Assembly: GCA_034770075.1 (NCBI GenBank) | Contig: CM068377.1 | Span: forward strand, 55,918,275 to 55,982,274 | Reading direction: 5' to 3' | Length of the DNA: 64,000 nt | Origin: Aralia elata | Taxonomy: Eukaryota > Streptophyta > Magnoliopsida > Apiales > Araliaceae | Shown here: positions 8,038 to 19,804 of the stretch, one piece after another | How positions within the stretch are numbered: position 1 is the first letter of the stretch | How the letters are laid out: every line of letters starts with the position of its first letter | Position numbers and translations under genes: made by a program | The notes under the pieces: generated by a model | The model's input: only the letters and a program-made list of their open reading frames with translations | The model's database searches: none | Told to the model about the DNA's origin: nothing

Positions 8038-9603
8038 CTACAAATCTGCAACTAACTGAAGCAGGATGGATAGGGTGGTGGATAGATCTAAGGCATCAGC
8101 ATCCCCTGAAATCTGCCGACCCACCATGTCGATGCGGTCCAACAAGGCAGCGGCTCGGCTGACAGTCCCAGAGTGTGCATCTATGACTGTCCTAGCCTGA
8201 AGAGCAATGGCATCTCTATCAGCTATGGCAGCATCTCTGGCTAGAATAGCAGCATCCCTCTCAGCAATGGCGGCATCCCTCTCAGATTCAATAGCCATCA
8301 AGGACAGTCGGATCCGGCTATGTTCAGTGTCCTGACTAGGGAGAGAGTCGACTGAGATCAAGTGATATATGGTATCGTCTGGGAAAGTCACTCCAGAGTC
8401 GTCAAAAGTCCCAGTCTGACTCACACCAACCGCATCCGAATCTCCGCGCAACCATTGCACATAAGCGAATGTCTGGATGGGGCAACTATCATTGTACTCG
8501 GCCAGGATCCTACGAGGCCAAAGATCATATACCCGTAGTAGATCTCTCTCTGTCTAGGATGATGTAGGGAATCGGTAGTCGGCCGTGCCCGTGAAGGGGT
8601 GGAAATCCTGTGTCTGATCAAACTGCCCCATCACCGCCATGGGATGGTAAGTCGTCACACCCCTCAAGCCAGCAATGGGAATGAAGTCCAGGTCGGGCAC
8701 ATGAGTCAGGAAGCTCATAAAGGAGCAATAACCCGAATAAACCAGGAGATGAAAGGGATCCTCGATGACCGACAGAAATGCTGTCCAGGAGGCCGCATCA
8801 GTACAGCTCACAGGACGAAATGAAAACTGCGTGGTTATGTCATGACTGAAGCAAAACCCTTGGCGACGGAGGTGGCCGATGGGACTAAGATGACTCATGA
8901 ACCACACATACAACAAAGTCGAGCTCCCTCGGAATACTCTGCCTCGGAAGGACTGACAGTATGAGGCTGACATGTAAGTATCCGCCAATATCATGGGAAG
9001 AATGGTGTGATCCTCCTGAAGGGCCCTAACGGCCGCGACCACCCGCATGTCCAAATGATCGGGTCCCGCGGGCAAGTACAGAACTGAGAGGATACAGGCC
9101 ATCAAAACGTCTAGCCTCAAAACGCCCCAGCGCTCCTCCGATACAGAAAAATCCCCAGAGAAGTGGCGGAAACTGTCAGGTGAGTCGAATCGGTCAATCA
9201 AAAAGTGAAGAGGAACCAAGTGATCTGATGTGATCGTCGATAGCAGAACCGCCCTCCGCAATCCAGTAAAGGTCAAGAACTGACGGCGCATGGGACCAGA
9301 TGTGATCCTGGCACAAGGTCTATCCAAAGGCAAACCGGTGAAGCGACCATACTCCTCGAGGGTGGGGGTCAGCTCTACTGTCCCTAGCCTGAACACTTGA
9401 CGAGCAGGGACCCAATATCTCAAAATACCATCCACAAAGCCCGCTGGCACCTGAAAGGTTAATAAGGACCGAGAGTGTCCCAAAAGACCATCTGCGATGA
9501 CCCTGTCGGCCGGCGATAAACTGTCCAACCAACGGAGGAGGCTGCCGACCAACCCTGCAAGAGGAATGGAATCCAAGCATACCACGACATCTGAGGACGT
9601 CAT
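8038..9603 (-). pseudogene. DUF7745-like protein with C-terminal coiled coil, one in-frame stop
   Basis: One reading frame of 521 codons runs from ATG at 9603 to TAG at 8038-8040, broken only by TAG at 8554-8556 where copy 2 has CAG. The N-terminal ~350 residues resemble the DUF7745 family found beside plant retroelements (words such as 'ELTPTLEEY'); this is recall, not a search. The C-terminus has a heptad-like tandem repeat (ERDAAI-A/V, four units) that predicts a coiled coil, so self-association is likely. The ATG lies directly after a polypyrimidine stretch ending CACAG, a strong 3' splice site, so an upstream exon probably exists. The function is unknown. A homologous copy lies at 54364-57683. 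Confidence 0.72.
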
Positions 9604-9821
9604 CTGTGAAAAAAAATAGTATCAAAAAGACTGTACAGGGGTCATTTTCTATCCATGAATAAAGAGCATGCATCGTACAGACAATAGTAAAGCAAATGAA
9701 TTTCATAGAGATAAAAGATAAAGAACTGTGCATAAATAAATAAATGAGTTCAGTACATAGTGCATGAAATGAAAAATAAAGCTAAACAGGTACAGGTACA
9801 AAAGCCCTATCCTATCCTGAT
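9604..9821 (-). other. Probable intron/intergenic segment between the two antisense genes
   Basis: It lies between the PMD stop (9822) and the DUF7745-like ATG (9603). Read on the minus strand it ends in a T-rich run plus CACAG at 9604, conserved in copy 2. I could not identify a matching donor, so whether the two genes share a transcript is open. Confidence 0.45.
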
Positions 9822-11795
9822 CTAGATAAAGTCAATCTCATCTATGAAGGCGGGATCCTCAAACTAGTCCCCTGGGGTCGCCGAAGTCGAGGGCCCAAAG
9901 TTCATATCAGGGATGTATGGCCGCGCGGTGGCATCAGATGAGCTCGGCCCCGCATCATAACCCGTACCATCAGGATCATAGGTATAAGCCTCCTCCGGGG
10001 TCCGGCCTAGCACCCGAAGAAATAGCGACAACTGCTCCACCTGGCGGGTCAAAGTGTCTATCTGCTCAGTGTGGGTAGGGCTCCGAACACAGGCTGCCCA
10101 GTCAGTCATCATCACCGAGCCGGGGACCATATCCCCGAGGAAGAATGTGGCCCGGGTCTGAGGACCGATAGTGCGGGGCACCCACCAAGTACGGAATGCA
10201 TCACTCGTACTGGGACCCGTAGAAAGCATCCGGCTGTCCTCCCCTGCAAGCATGATCTCTGAAGGCTGAGAGTCCAGCGGCCAGGAAGTAGTGATAGGAA
10301 GGGAATGCGGGATCCGGATCTCTCCTGTGACGCATCTGAATGCGCGCTCCCCCAGGTACATCACCCATCCTCCAATACTCTACAAAGTGAGGCGACGGGT
10401 AGAAAGCTCGAACTCCGGGCCAGAAGGGTTCCCATCATCGAACCCATCAGCCAAATGCTCGGAGAGGTAGGGAATCCAGGCGACATCTGCAGCAGTGATC
10501 AACTCCAGCTGGATGCGGCAGTGTGCAAAGCTGCCTGATATCGGGACCTCCTCCAAAGTGCTGTGATGCCACCGTCGGCCCCGGGGATAAGTATCAAGGC
10601 CGAGAGTAGTGACAGGCCTCAGGCATGGAAGACGCTCGTAGGCCCAAAACTGCGAACAGAAACAGTGAAAAGCATGAGTTACCGACAGACGCAGAAAGAA
10701 AAGAAATGAATTGACGGGAAATACATTAAGAAAAAAGAAAGAGGCCTCACCAGCAGGAAGTGGTAGAATCCGAGCCAAGCGTCTGTCTGGCCCTCCGAAC
10801 GTAGACGCATACCGTGGAGGAAATAGGCAAAGGTGAATGACCCCCAGTCATAGTCACCGATGCGGTCCACGTCTCTGACCGCTCCTACGACGCTGAAATG
10901 AATGGTGGAGGAGTTGTTCCCCAGAAAACAACCCCTCATGATGGTCAGGAACAGGCGTCGTAGCAGAATGTCCCTGGTGCCCTGATCCGCTGGAATGTGC
11001 AGTGCGTACAGACCCCCAACAGCATCGACAGCCAAAGCGCTGGATCGAATGCTACGGGCCTTAAAGACCCGATCCTCAGCACCAAAGCCCAATAAAGCCC
11101 GGACCTCCACAGGAGTGATGTCGAGATCTAGAGGAACGCGGGACCCGGCAAACTCTATGCCCGTAATGTATCTCCAATCCCAGGGGGTCAGCACAACCTC
11201 GCAGTCAAGAAGGTGAAGAGACTGCGTCTGGTGAAACCAGCGCTCAGATAAGGCCCTCATGTAACCCCAGGGGCACTGGCGGGGAATGATAGTAAAAAAG
11301 TGACGGAAGCCCCAAGAATCCACCACCGCCCGGTAGTCACTGTGCAAGGCCGTGTAAAGGGAGTAGATGTTGAACCAGTTGCCCCTCGGCTGAGTAAACT
11401 CGGGTACCTGGGGCAATCACCAATGGGTCAGTCCAGATAAAAGGAGAATTGAGAAATTGAGAATAAAATCAGAATAGAACGGAATATACCTCGTTAGCCA
11501 CGAGAGATGCCGAGGAATGACGACTGAGATCCCGACCCAATAGATCGGGGATCTGCACAGATGCGCCAGACGGGGCACTGTGAGGAGATAGAGCTGGTGT
11601 GCTGGAGGATGGTCCCTCTGTCGCGACCTCCGGAGGAACAGCCTCCTCAACGTCCGGATGATCAGGACGAATGACAGCCTCCGCCAAGCGGCGAGCCTGA
11701 CGGGTCCGAGGAGGAACGGGGGCAGGTGCAGCCCTACGACGACGAACACCTGAGGTCCGTGACACAGACGAGCTACTATGAGCATCGGGATCCAT
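9822..11795 (-). pseudogene. Plant mobile domain (PMD) gene, three coding exons, two in-frame stops
   Basis: Exon 1 is 11795-11490 (Arg/Ala/Pro/Ser-rich, disordered-looking). Exon 2 is 11407-10751 (the PMD-like core; 'CEVVLTPWDWRYITG' matches the typical 'GE-x-T-x-TL' segment). Exon 3 is 10649-9822 ('FWAYERLP', then an acidic, Ser-rich tail). Introns of 82 bp (11408-11489) and 101 bp (10650-10750) have GT...AG ends and both are phase 0. Copy 2 has the same structure. Two nonsense codons interrupt exon 3: TAG 10380-10382 and TAG 9864-9866, both CAG in copy 2. PMD proteins (MAIN, MAIL1) are nuclear and act in transposon silencing and genome stability in Arabidopsis; PMDs are also known inside transposons. 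What this copy does is unknown. Confidence 0.75.
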
Positions 11796-11797
11796 AG

Positions 11798-12273
11798 CTG
11801 GAACAGAACAGGCAAGGAGGAAGGTAAGTTCCCTTTTGAATTATGTCACGAATATTCTAAATTCCTACCCACATCATATAATTAATGCAACATGATGCAT
11901 GTTTATGGTATGTAAAAAAAAATAATAATAATAATTTTCGGCAGAGTTTCGTTTGTAAAATGGACATCCCAGGCATAAGCCAAACGTGTTTTCAATCGAT
12001 CCAAGCCTCAAACAGATCAAAATTGCATTCATATGTGTAGTTACAGCATGTAAAGTACAGTAATGCATGATTTTTCTTGCAGAAAAGGAATAACAATATG
12101 TGGGACTACATCATGAGCATAAAATAGGACTCACACAATTGCTACATAGCATGTATATATGATGATACATAGCATAGCATTGTAAAGCATACATTTCTAT
12201 CTCTAAACATGCAAATAGCCAAATGTATAGTAAAACGTTGACGAAATTGAAAAGTGAACGATCAAAGTGTTAC
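11798..12273 (-). other. 5'-UTR intron of the PMD gene
   Basis: On the minus strand a perfect donor, GCTACAG|GTAACA (exon end 12274), and an acceptor, CTGTTCCAG (11798), sit two bases before the ATG. Both are conserved in copy 2 (63604 and 63146). The intron is AT-rich, with a (TAA)n run near 11925. It is 476 bp here and 459 bp in copy 2. Confidence 0.6.
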
Positions 12274-12480
12274 CTGTAGCGCGTAGAGCGATCCTACCGG
12301 AGCGGTTTTTGCAGAAAAGTTGGAGAAATCGACAAAGGGCCTTTGCAAACGAGCAAAATCTCAAGAATCTATGTGGGGTACGAAGTTGAAAGTGACAGAT
12401 CTAGAGGCGGCGAGCCGCTTATGAATCCCGATGGGTCCCTTGGCTCCCTTGCGACCGTTTGATGTGTCTAGTGAAAATGA
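12274..12480 (-). promoter_or_regulatory. Upstream region of the antisense PMD gene
   Basis: It contains the probable non-coding first exon (ending at 12274 on the minus strand) and the likely promoter. The palindrome near 12407 (GGCGGC-GA-GCCGCTT) is a degraded form of AAGCGGC-TG-GCCGCTT in copy 2. The 20-bp dyad present in copy 2 at 63757 is missing here. No clear TATA box is seen. Confidence 0.4.
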
Positions 12481-12676
12481 ATTACGAGATGGATGTCCGG
12501 CGACGAAAACCGGCTCCGGCAAGATAACCAACCGGCGACGATAACCGGGGGTTACAAGATTGGTGACCGGCGACGATAACCGGCCCCGACGAGACGATCG
12601 ACCGGCGACGATAACCGGCGATTACGAGATGGATGTCCGGCGACGAAAACCGGCTCCGGTAAGATAACCAACCGGC
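12481..12676. repeat. Short array of 35-bp CCGG-core units
   Basis: Five and a half subunits have cores at about 12497, 12532, 12567, 12602 and 12637, with a truncated one at 12672. They are identical in type to the array at 250-1092. The array is cut by the deletion that also removed the polypurine tract and the beginning of the 3' LTR. Confidence 0.9.
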
Positions 12677-14339
12677 CATTTCGCATACAGAAACAAAAGA
12701 GAGGAAGAAGAGGAAAAATCCAGCAGCAGCAGCAGCTCGGGAAGGAAGAAAAAAACAGCAACAAAACAACAAAATTAAGAGAGAAAGGAGTGAGAAATAG
12801 TGAGAAATTGTACCCATCTTGTGAGATTACGTCTCGATATTTTCTACTCTACTCAATACACAAATTCATACATATTGTGGGGATTATTTGCAAGGTGAAA
12901 AATCATGTGTTTTAGCATTTTGTTATACCATTTTTGCCAAGCTTTTGTCATCCGAATTATTTTGAATGTAGTTGTTCTTGAATATTGATGTGAAATCACG
13001 GATTAGGGATTATTAGTGAGGGTTCCATCGGAACAAAATTCTTCCTAATAACCCGAGGATATCCAATTGGTGAAATTTCTAGCTTATTTATGGTGATTTA
13101 TTGGATGTAATATATTTAGATTATCATTTTCGGATATCATGGTGTATTAGGCAAATCCGTGTTGTTTAGTTTCGTAGTATTCATTTTGCGGGTATGTAGT
13201 AATCTTGGGTGTGAGCCTAGGAATGCGACCCCGTGGTCCAAATCCGATGATGGACGTTTTGACATATGTAATCGATGCAAGGTACTCGTTTTGTTGTAAC
13301 ATGTAATCGTTGGGCCTTAAAACGACGCTAGAGCGAGAATCGGGTTTAAGGCCCCATAATAGTAAAATATGTGATTGTTGGCGTTAGGGGATATTTTGAT
13401 GGCTTACATGCCCATGAATAGCCCCCTACGCGTTTGATATTTAGTTTTATTCGTAACACCCAACAAAAGGATTTCAAAGCCAAAACGATAAAGATTTTGC
13501 TAAAATTAATCAAAGTAGGATATTAGCATCACAAGGCTAAAATTTGGAAGTGCTAATGGAAGTCGATTCCTATTTTACGAGAAAGCCGAAAGGAAGTTGT
13601 TTCCAAATGTCATAAAAAATGGTTTTATAAAGGGAAATAAACGTTTACTAAACCTTGATACATAGGGCGAAAGAGATTCTAGAAATTGCCTATCATTTAT
13701 GAAAGCGACGTATAAATCTCGATTCCTATTTTGGCTAAGGTTTAACAAACTCACGTTTTACCCAAAACAAACGCTTAATCTCATAGCTTTTGTCAATTTA
13801 AAATCAAATCTTTCTCAATAAGAAAATAAGGCTTTCTCGTAAATATCGAAAAGATATTTTAAGCATTCTCAAAATTAAAGCACGATTTTCCCTAAAAAAT
13901 CCAAATGATTCTTTCATACAAACTCACCACAACTTTCATTTAGGCACACACACACACACGCGCGCGCATATACGTTTCATGAATTAAAGGATAGGAAAAG
14001 CATCAAGATTGCGGTAACCGTATTTGACGGAAGTCGGGGGGTGCCTAACACCTTCCCCTCGCTTAAGCAAGCCCCCGAACTCTATGAATCTCGATTCGCA
14101 GACCATTTAATTCGGAGTCACACATGAGCCAGCGATTTATAAAAAACGAAAATTCGGATGAGTTGGTACATCCATTTCAAATATACCAACTGGCGACTCT
14201 GGTTAATTGGCTCATCATAAAAAAAAACGATCTTTCAAAACCCCGTCGACATCAAGGCCGACCTTTTCCCCAAAATCACCAAAACCAAAAGGCTAAAATA
14301 GGAAAAGAAAAAAGAGACGAGAAAAACCCGGCGTCGACA
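12677..14339 (+). repeat. 5'-truncated LTR of the Tat family
   Basis: Homology to the LTR at 1662 begins around its (CAG)n/'agctcgggaagg' region, so about 450 bp is missing from the start, including the dyad cluster. It ends precisely with GTCGACA at 14339. It keeps the conserved hairpin block (14036-14058) and the internal PBS-like motif (14190-14202). It is strongly diverged from 1662-3707. Confidence 0.88.
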
Positions 14340-16019
14340 ATCACCATGATCATCCTTGTGATCAATTATCAATTAAACGAAAGAGACAGAGATATAGAAT
14401 TATACCCTCGTGAATCAAAGCTTCCTCAGGTACAAGTTCACCTCCAATTCCTTCGCGTTCTCCTTGAATTCCACCGATTAAATTCCTTCATTTGATCAAC
14501 GTTAGCCACCCAAGTGTTTGGCCTCTAGAGGTGATCCACCAAGGAATAATAGTTGTTCAAGAAGATGAGTATTGGCAAAACCCTAGTTTCTATCTCTATA
14601 GAAATTTCAAGTACTCTCTCTCTCCAATTCTTATGGAAGAGTGTGTAACTGTCTAACCCCAAATCATGATAAGACTCCTCTTATTTATAGATATAGGGAA
14701 CCCTCCTAAACTATTTAGGATTAGGGTTTTTATTCTAATTAAACTCCTTTAATTAATTTAAACTCATAATCCAATTAGAAATTTATGAGAGTACTTTTAT
14801 TAATTAATTCTCAAACCCTTTTAGGAATTAAATAATAATAATAGTAATAATAATAATAAGACTCCTCTTATTAATTTATATTTAATATTTCTAAAATATT
14901 AAATAATAAATATTAAGCTATTTAATTTATTCTATCTCCATAGATTAAATTAAATACACTTAACTTATTATTACAATTATGCCATTTACTTCTTAAACAA
15001 ATATTTTTCTTTTGCGGTGTGACCCTTTAGGTTCTCCATATTAAACCGGTTGTGAATAAATCAGTTAGAACAATTCTAATCTTATTTAAATAAATAATAT
15101 TTATTCTACAATAAGGTTAAGCCCCCTTAGCAATCAACGACTTTCCAGATAATATAGATTTCAACATTAATCACAAAAGAACCTTTCAATGCACAGTTAC
15201 CGTACAATTCAATCCTTCTACCATATAATGTCCCAATTAAATATAAGACATGAAATTACTGTCACGTCACATTTTATTTAATTATATGCATTTCGATTCT
15301 CCAATGAACAACTCTGATAATGCAAATTAGAGACTCATTTCTAATTTCATTTTAGTTTAGCCAAAGACTTCTCAGTCGCCATTTATCGAATCACATAGGA
15401 CATTCTCTCCTTTTACTAGCAGTGGTAGATTCTTTGTTGATCATTCACCTATCTCCATATATAACTTATTATACCCAATTATACCCTTTGATATACCCTA
15501 AAGGTCTTAAGGGATATGTCAAAGTATAACTCATCGTACAAAGATACTATGATGATCTCAAGTCCAAGGATCACTTGTACTACTATCACTAGAGGAATTC
15601 CTATTGACAAACAAGTAAAACTCTATTAGGTATTCCTTAGTGAGCCACGTTCAGTGAACCTATTCTCTAATAAGCACCTACATACTTGATTTCGTGTCTC
15701 CACATAAATGATTATGAGATCAATCATCCTCTTCATAAGAGCAAGCAATGTATGTACTAATCAATCCGGATTCACTAATCCCCTTTTTAGTAATCCATCG
15801 ATTAGGAACAATTTTAGTTTGAGAGCTATCTAGAATTTAGATCTCATTAGCATGATCACCATCATGATTCTAAAAGTATTGCTCAAAACTATGGGTTTAT
15901 CACATTTAATATAACAGCACCATGTAGATAAAGTAAAATGCCTTTAACAAACGAATAAGATTACAAAGTATATGCTACATCATATCAAATATAATTGGCT
16001 TGTGTGCATACTACTTTCA
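14340..16019 (-). repeat. Truncated copia LTR (same family as 19805-28830), minus strand
   Basis: The reverse complement matches the copia LTRs at 19805 and 27029 from their start (TGAAAGTAG at 16019) to about 100 bp before their end. The cut coincides exactly with the end of the Tat LTR at 14339, so the Tat block probably inserted into this copia LTR and the missing end lies left of the window. It is clearly diverged from the younger copia LTRs. Confidence 0.85.
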
Positions 16020-16023
16020 AATA

Positions 16024-16810
16024 TGTCACACCTTAATTAATTTAACTAAATTTATTTTATTAATAAACTCAATTAAACCTTACTAATAAAATTATAATTT
16101 AATTTAGCCAAATTATAATTTTATTAAATAAATCATTTTATTCAATAAATCACACATCCTCTAATTTTATTATTAGAACATTTCCATTACACTTGCGTAA
16201 TAAAATACGCACTGACTATTGTCTATCATCAATTTACTCAATATCATCATACTTAAATAATTTATTGCATAAAAAAATTTATCAAATATTTATTTTATTT
16301 AATAAAATATTCCAACTAAAATATTTATTTTATTCGATAAATATTTTAACTATCTACGAAATTCGCCATCGTATTACCTTAACATATTACATTTATATGT
16401 AATACGTTGTTTTTTCATTTTATTAAAACAAATACATATTTCCATTAATTCACTTCTTTAATTAAGTGAATTACTCTCATTATTTATGAAATTTAATTTA
16501 TAACAATTTCATTGCCCACAAGACATAACAATCAAATTATATTATTTCATAATATAATTTTCAACTTACTAATATTTAGTTAATATCTTTTTCGTAACAA
16601 TTTCATTTACTTCATTCAATAGTTTAATTAACTATTAAACCTTATCCTCCTAATATAAAAAATATATATTTCTTTTCTATATTCACACTTAATCACATAT
16701 TTCACAATGTATAACACATATATACACATACCCAAACTCAAAACATCTCATAATAAAATTTTATTTACTAAATTCTTGTTTAATAATTTCTAAAAATCCG
16801 GATTGTCACA
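16024..16810 (-). repeat. Partial Del/Tekay-like LTR (E-type), minus strand
   Basis: It reads TGTGACAATCC at its minus-strand start (16810) and is preceded there by a purine-rich tract (forward TCCTTCCCCCCTT, 16811-16823), so it is the start of a 3' LTR. It is homologous to 38790-39405. It is very AT-rich and its far end abuts the copia LTR fragment. Confidence 0.6.
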
Positions 16811-19099
16811 TCCTTCCCCCCTTATAAGGATTCTGTCCTCGGAATCAACGAAGCCTCCCTTACTCGGTTTTCATCGAATCTCCTTCAAAAGTTTTATTGT
16901 AGAATAACTTCAACGCATTACCTTAATATAGATTTTATAATTTCTCCACCACCCATCTTCTCAATAAATTCTCGTAGATTCTACTTCGTAATCTCTATTT
17001 GAACTCGATACTATTCTGAGTATTACGTATTCTTTAACCTACTCATTACCTTTTTCTAAGGGTTTTCGTCATAAGCTCAATTCATAAACACTCGGGATAT
17101 TACATTCACCCCTTCTTCTAAGAATTTCGTCCTCGAAATTTTAACTTACTTATCTTCGTTCATTCTATATTTCAAAATAAACTTTGTATTAATCTTTATT
17201 CATTTATTAGAGTCCATGATTAAATTTATTCTCCAAGAGTTTTTCTAAGATCATTATATTCTTCACACCTTTATCTCTAAGTGTTCACTTTTTCAGAATT
17301 TCATTTCTTACTTGCTCAATTTACTCATCACTACTTGTCGCATTCTACAACTTACTTCTTTCTAAGGAATATTCTTCTTACCATATTCACCTTTCAAAAT
17401 AACAAGAATCTTCCACAATTGATCAATAATTAGGAAGCGATATGAAGAACTCAGGAAATTTCAATATTATGCTGAGGAGTCGTAAAGACTTAAACCTTGT
17501 CCTAGGTTAACAGATATTTAACCTGTAACCTTTAACAATCAAAAGACTATGGACCATCCTTTCTCGTACTCCAGGTGACCAGTCCTTTGTACTATGTATT
17601 GTGCACATATATATTATCGTTATTGCGTAGCTCGTAATTATGGTTTACGATAACAGCTCCCCCATTACAGGGTTGGTTCACCTCAGACTTAATACAAATT
17701 CCACACCAGAACAATCTGGTTTAGCATAATTATTCCAAGAACGCTTGAATTTCATAAACATCTTTCAACAGTTGTCTAGCCGAATCAACTAGCTTAGATT
17801 TTTAGCAATAATTCAGACATCAATCGAAATATTTTTAGCCAACTCAATTGGCACATCTTTTCATAGTTTAAAAGAAAATTAAAGATTCTTTTATGACGTC
17901 ATGATACCATACCGTCTTAATAGTACGTTTAGGATTCCGTCATTTTGTGATTTTGTCATACTGCATCATACCATAGTGGGTTGGCGATTCTATGATTACA
18001 TCCAACACTAGGTTAAGTTGCATTGATGACTCCATCATTCAAAATACATTTTGATAATTTCAAATCATTTTTGTCTAGTTGAAACAACTAGCATAGACAC
18101 ATGAATAATAAGACTTTTACAAACTTATATATATATATTTTAAAATACAACAGTGCGAATATAAGTACGAAGTCAATAAATTTTGAAAATCTAACATAGC
18201 TAGAAGATTTGGAATATCCAATTTTCTCTATCAACTTCAATCTTTTCTCCATTGCTTATCACTATCAATCTTCAGCACCATCAATGCTTACTATATCAAA
18301 ATTCTTTGTTCTACAACTCTCTTATACCTTAATATAGTTCATCAAACTTACCACACATTATGAGGTCAGGAACTTGCCACAATAATATGAGTTTAGGAAC
18401 TTGTCCTAGCAATACGTAGTCTAAGAACTAATCAAGGATTGTCCATATGCCGAGGGGTTCAAAAACATACATATGATTATGAGTCGCGAACTTACCATAA
18501 ACATGAGTTTTAAGAACTCACACCTAATCTTAATATTATCTAACTATCAAATATAAATATGAGAAAAGAATCACCTTCTCACCATATGTATATCGATAGC
18601 GCGACAATAATATTCCAACGATTATCAATGTGATAAACTAAGTGTAAGCACAAAACCCTCACCCATACAAAGATTTGTGCAACTGAGCCATCACACGAGT
18701 CCTCAGTTGAAATTCCACCTAATTCTAGCTTGCTCTTAACTTACTCTTTGCTCAATATGAAATTTTTGTATTTCTTCATTTATAACTCCTCATGAGTTTA
18801 TCTCGTACTATTTCATAGTACATTCTCTTTATAGCATCAAGCTATAACTACTTAATCATTATGAATCATCTGTCATTTACAACTTAAATAGATCACGTCG
18901 TGATCTTATTCTATCATCAACTCTTCTTACGATTCTCTCTTATTTTATGATTGTCTTCATTCATTTTCCTTAATCACGTTGCCTTATTATCATTGAACTC
19001 AAGTGTTTGTTGATCTTTTAGCTCTTCAGATTCTTCTTTAAACCTAATCATTTAATTACAACTTGTTTCATATGAATTCTCTAAAGTTATCATCAACTA
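16811..19099 (-). mobile_element. Degenerate minus-strand gypsy interiors and LTR fragments
   Basis: Three successive minus-strand signatures of a gypsy pol 3' end or polypurine tract before an LTR start are visible: around 16811-16850, 17105-17150 ('cgaggacgaaattc...aaggggtgaatg') and 17658-17670 (GGGGGAGC before TGTTATCGTAAACC). The part 17690-19090 is homologous to the interior of element E (34393-35930). No reading frame of useful length survives. Confidence 0.5.
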
Positions 19100-19774
19100 A
19101 GCGTTTAATTGATTTCGCGTAGCGTCGTTAAATCACTGTTCACGGGGCACGTTTCCCGAGGCACTATTCACGCCATAATATTTTTGTGTCTTTTTCGATT
19201 GTAATAAATTTCATTAATACGTGTGAGCGAAGTGATAATTTTTTCAAGCGCTGGAATATTTATTTGAGCTCATTAGCGATTTAACTTATATCCGAAATGT
19301 ATTATATGGTGTTCCGAATATTTGGACAAATCTCATAATAATTATTTTTACCCATCCCAATATTTATGGTAATACCCATTTTAATTATGGGTATAGTTAT
19401 TGTGCTATTTTGGTACAAACGTGGGAGTTTTCGGATATAGAAAAAGAGTATTTGGGTATTTATATTTGTGTGTCAATTTAGTGGGAGACATATTAAATGC
19501 AAGAGCCAATGAGAAGGGAGTATAGGAGGTATGTTCGGGAGGGAGTATTATTGCTAGACACAATGCCTTGGAATTCTTACTCTTGCAACATTCTCCTTAA
19601 AGGGTTACCCCACAACCTTGGAAGCTCCATTTATCCACTTTCCCAAAGGCCACTCCATCCAGTTCTCTCAATCCATCCCATTCCATTTCACAGATTGGTT
19701 TTGCAGAAAATAGAGAGAAGATACAACAACATATAGAGAGAGAGGGAGAGAACAATATTAAGAGAGTGAGAGAG
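19100..19774 (+). repeat. Del/Tekay-type LTR of the backbone element, piece 1
   Basis: Homologous to 59013-59620 of the intact solo LTR at 58820 (shared words 'cccgaggcactattcacg' and 'tatccgaaatgta'). The first ~150 bp of the LTR is missing. The piece ends at the GAGAG target duplication of the S solo LTR and continues at 31024. Confidence 0.75.
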
Positions 19775-19804
19775 TGATGAGTGTGTTTTATACATACAAT
19801 TTGG

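Larger units (their letters stand above)
1662..14339 (+). mobile_element. Tat-lineage Ty3/gypsy LTR retrotransposon (copy 1), gag-deleted
   Basis: Order on the plus strand: LTR (1662-3707), primer binding site (3710), short leader, pol (4038-7513), spacer, two genes on the opposite strand (DUF7745-like and PMD), a 35-bp repeat array, and a 5'-truncated LTR (about 12677-14339). Two RNase H domains, no chromodomain, long LTRs and extra antisense ORFs are known traits of the Tat/Ogre/Retand group. Compared with copy 2, about 3.7 kb holding gag and protease is missing at about 3957. A second deletion removed the polypurine tract and the start of the 3' LTR. The two LTRs are much more diverged than an intact pol would suggest, so they may not derive from one insertion. 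Confidence 0.88.
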
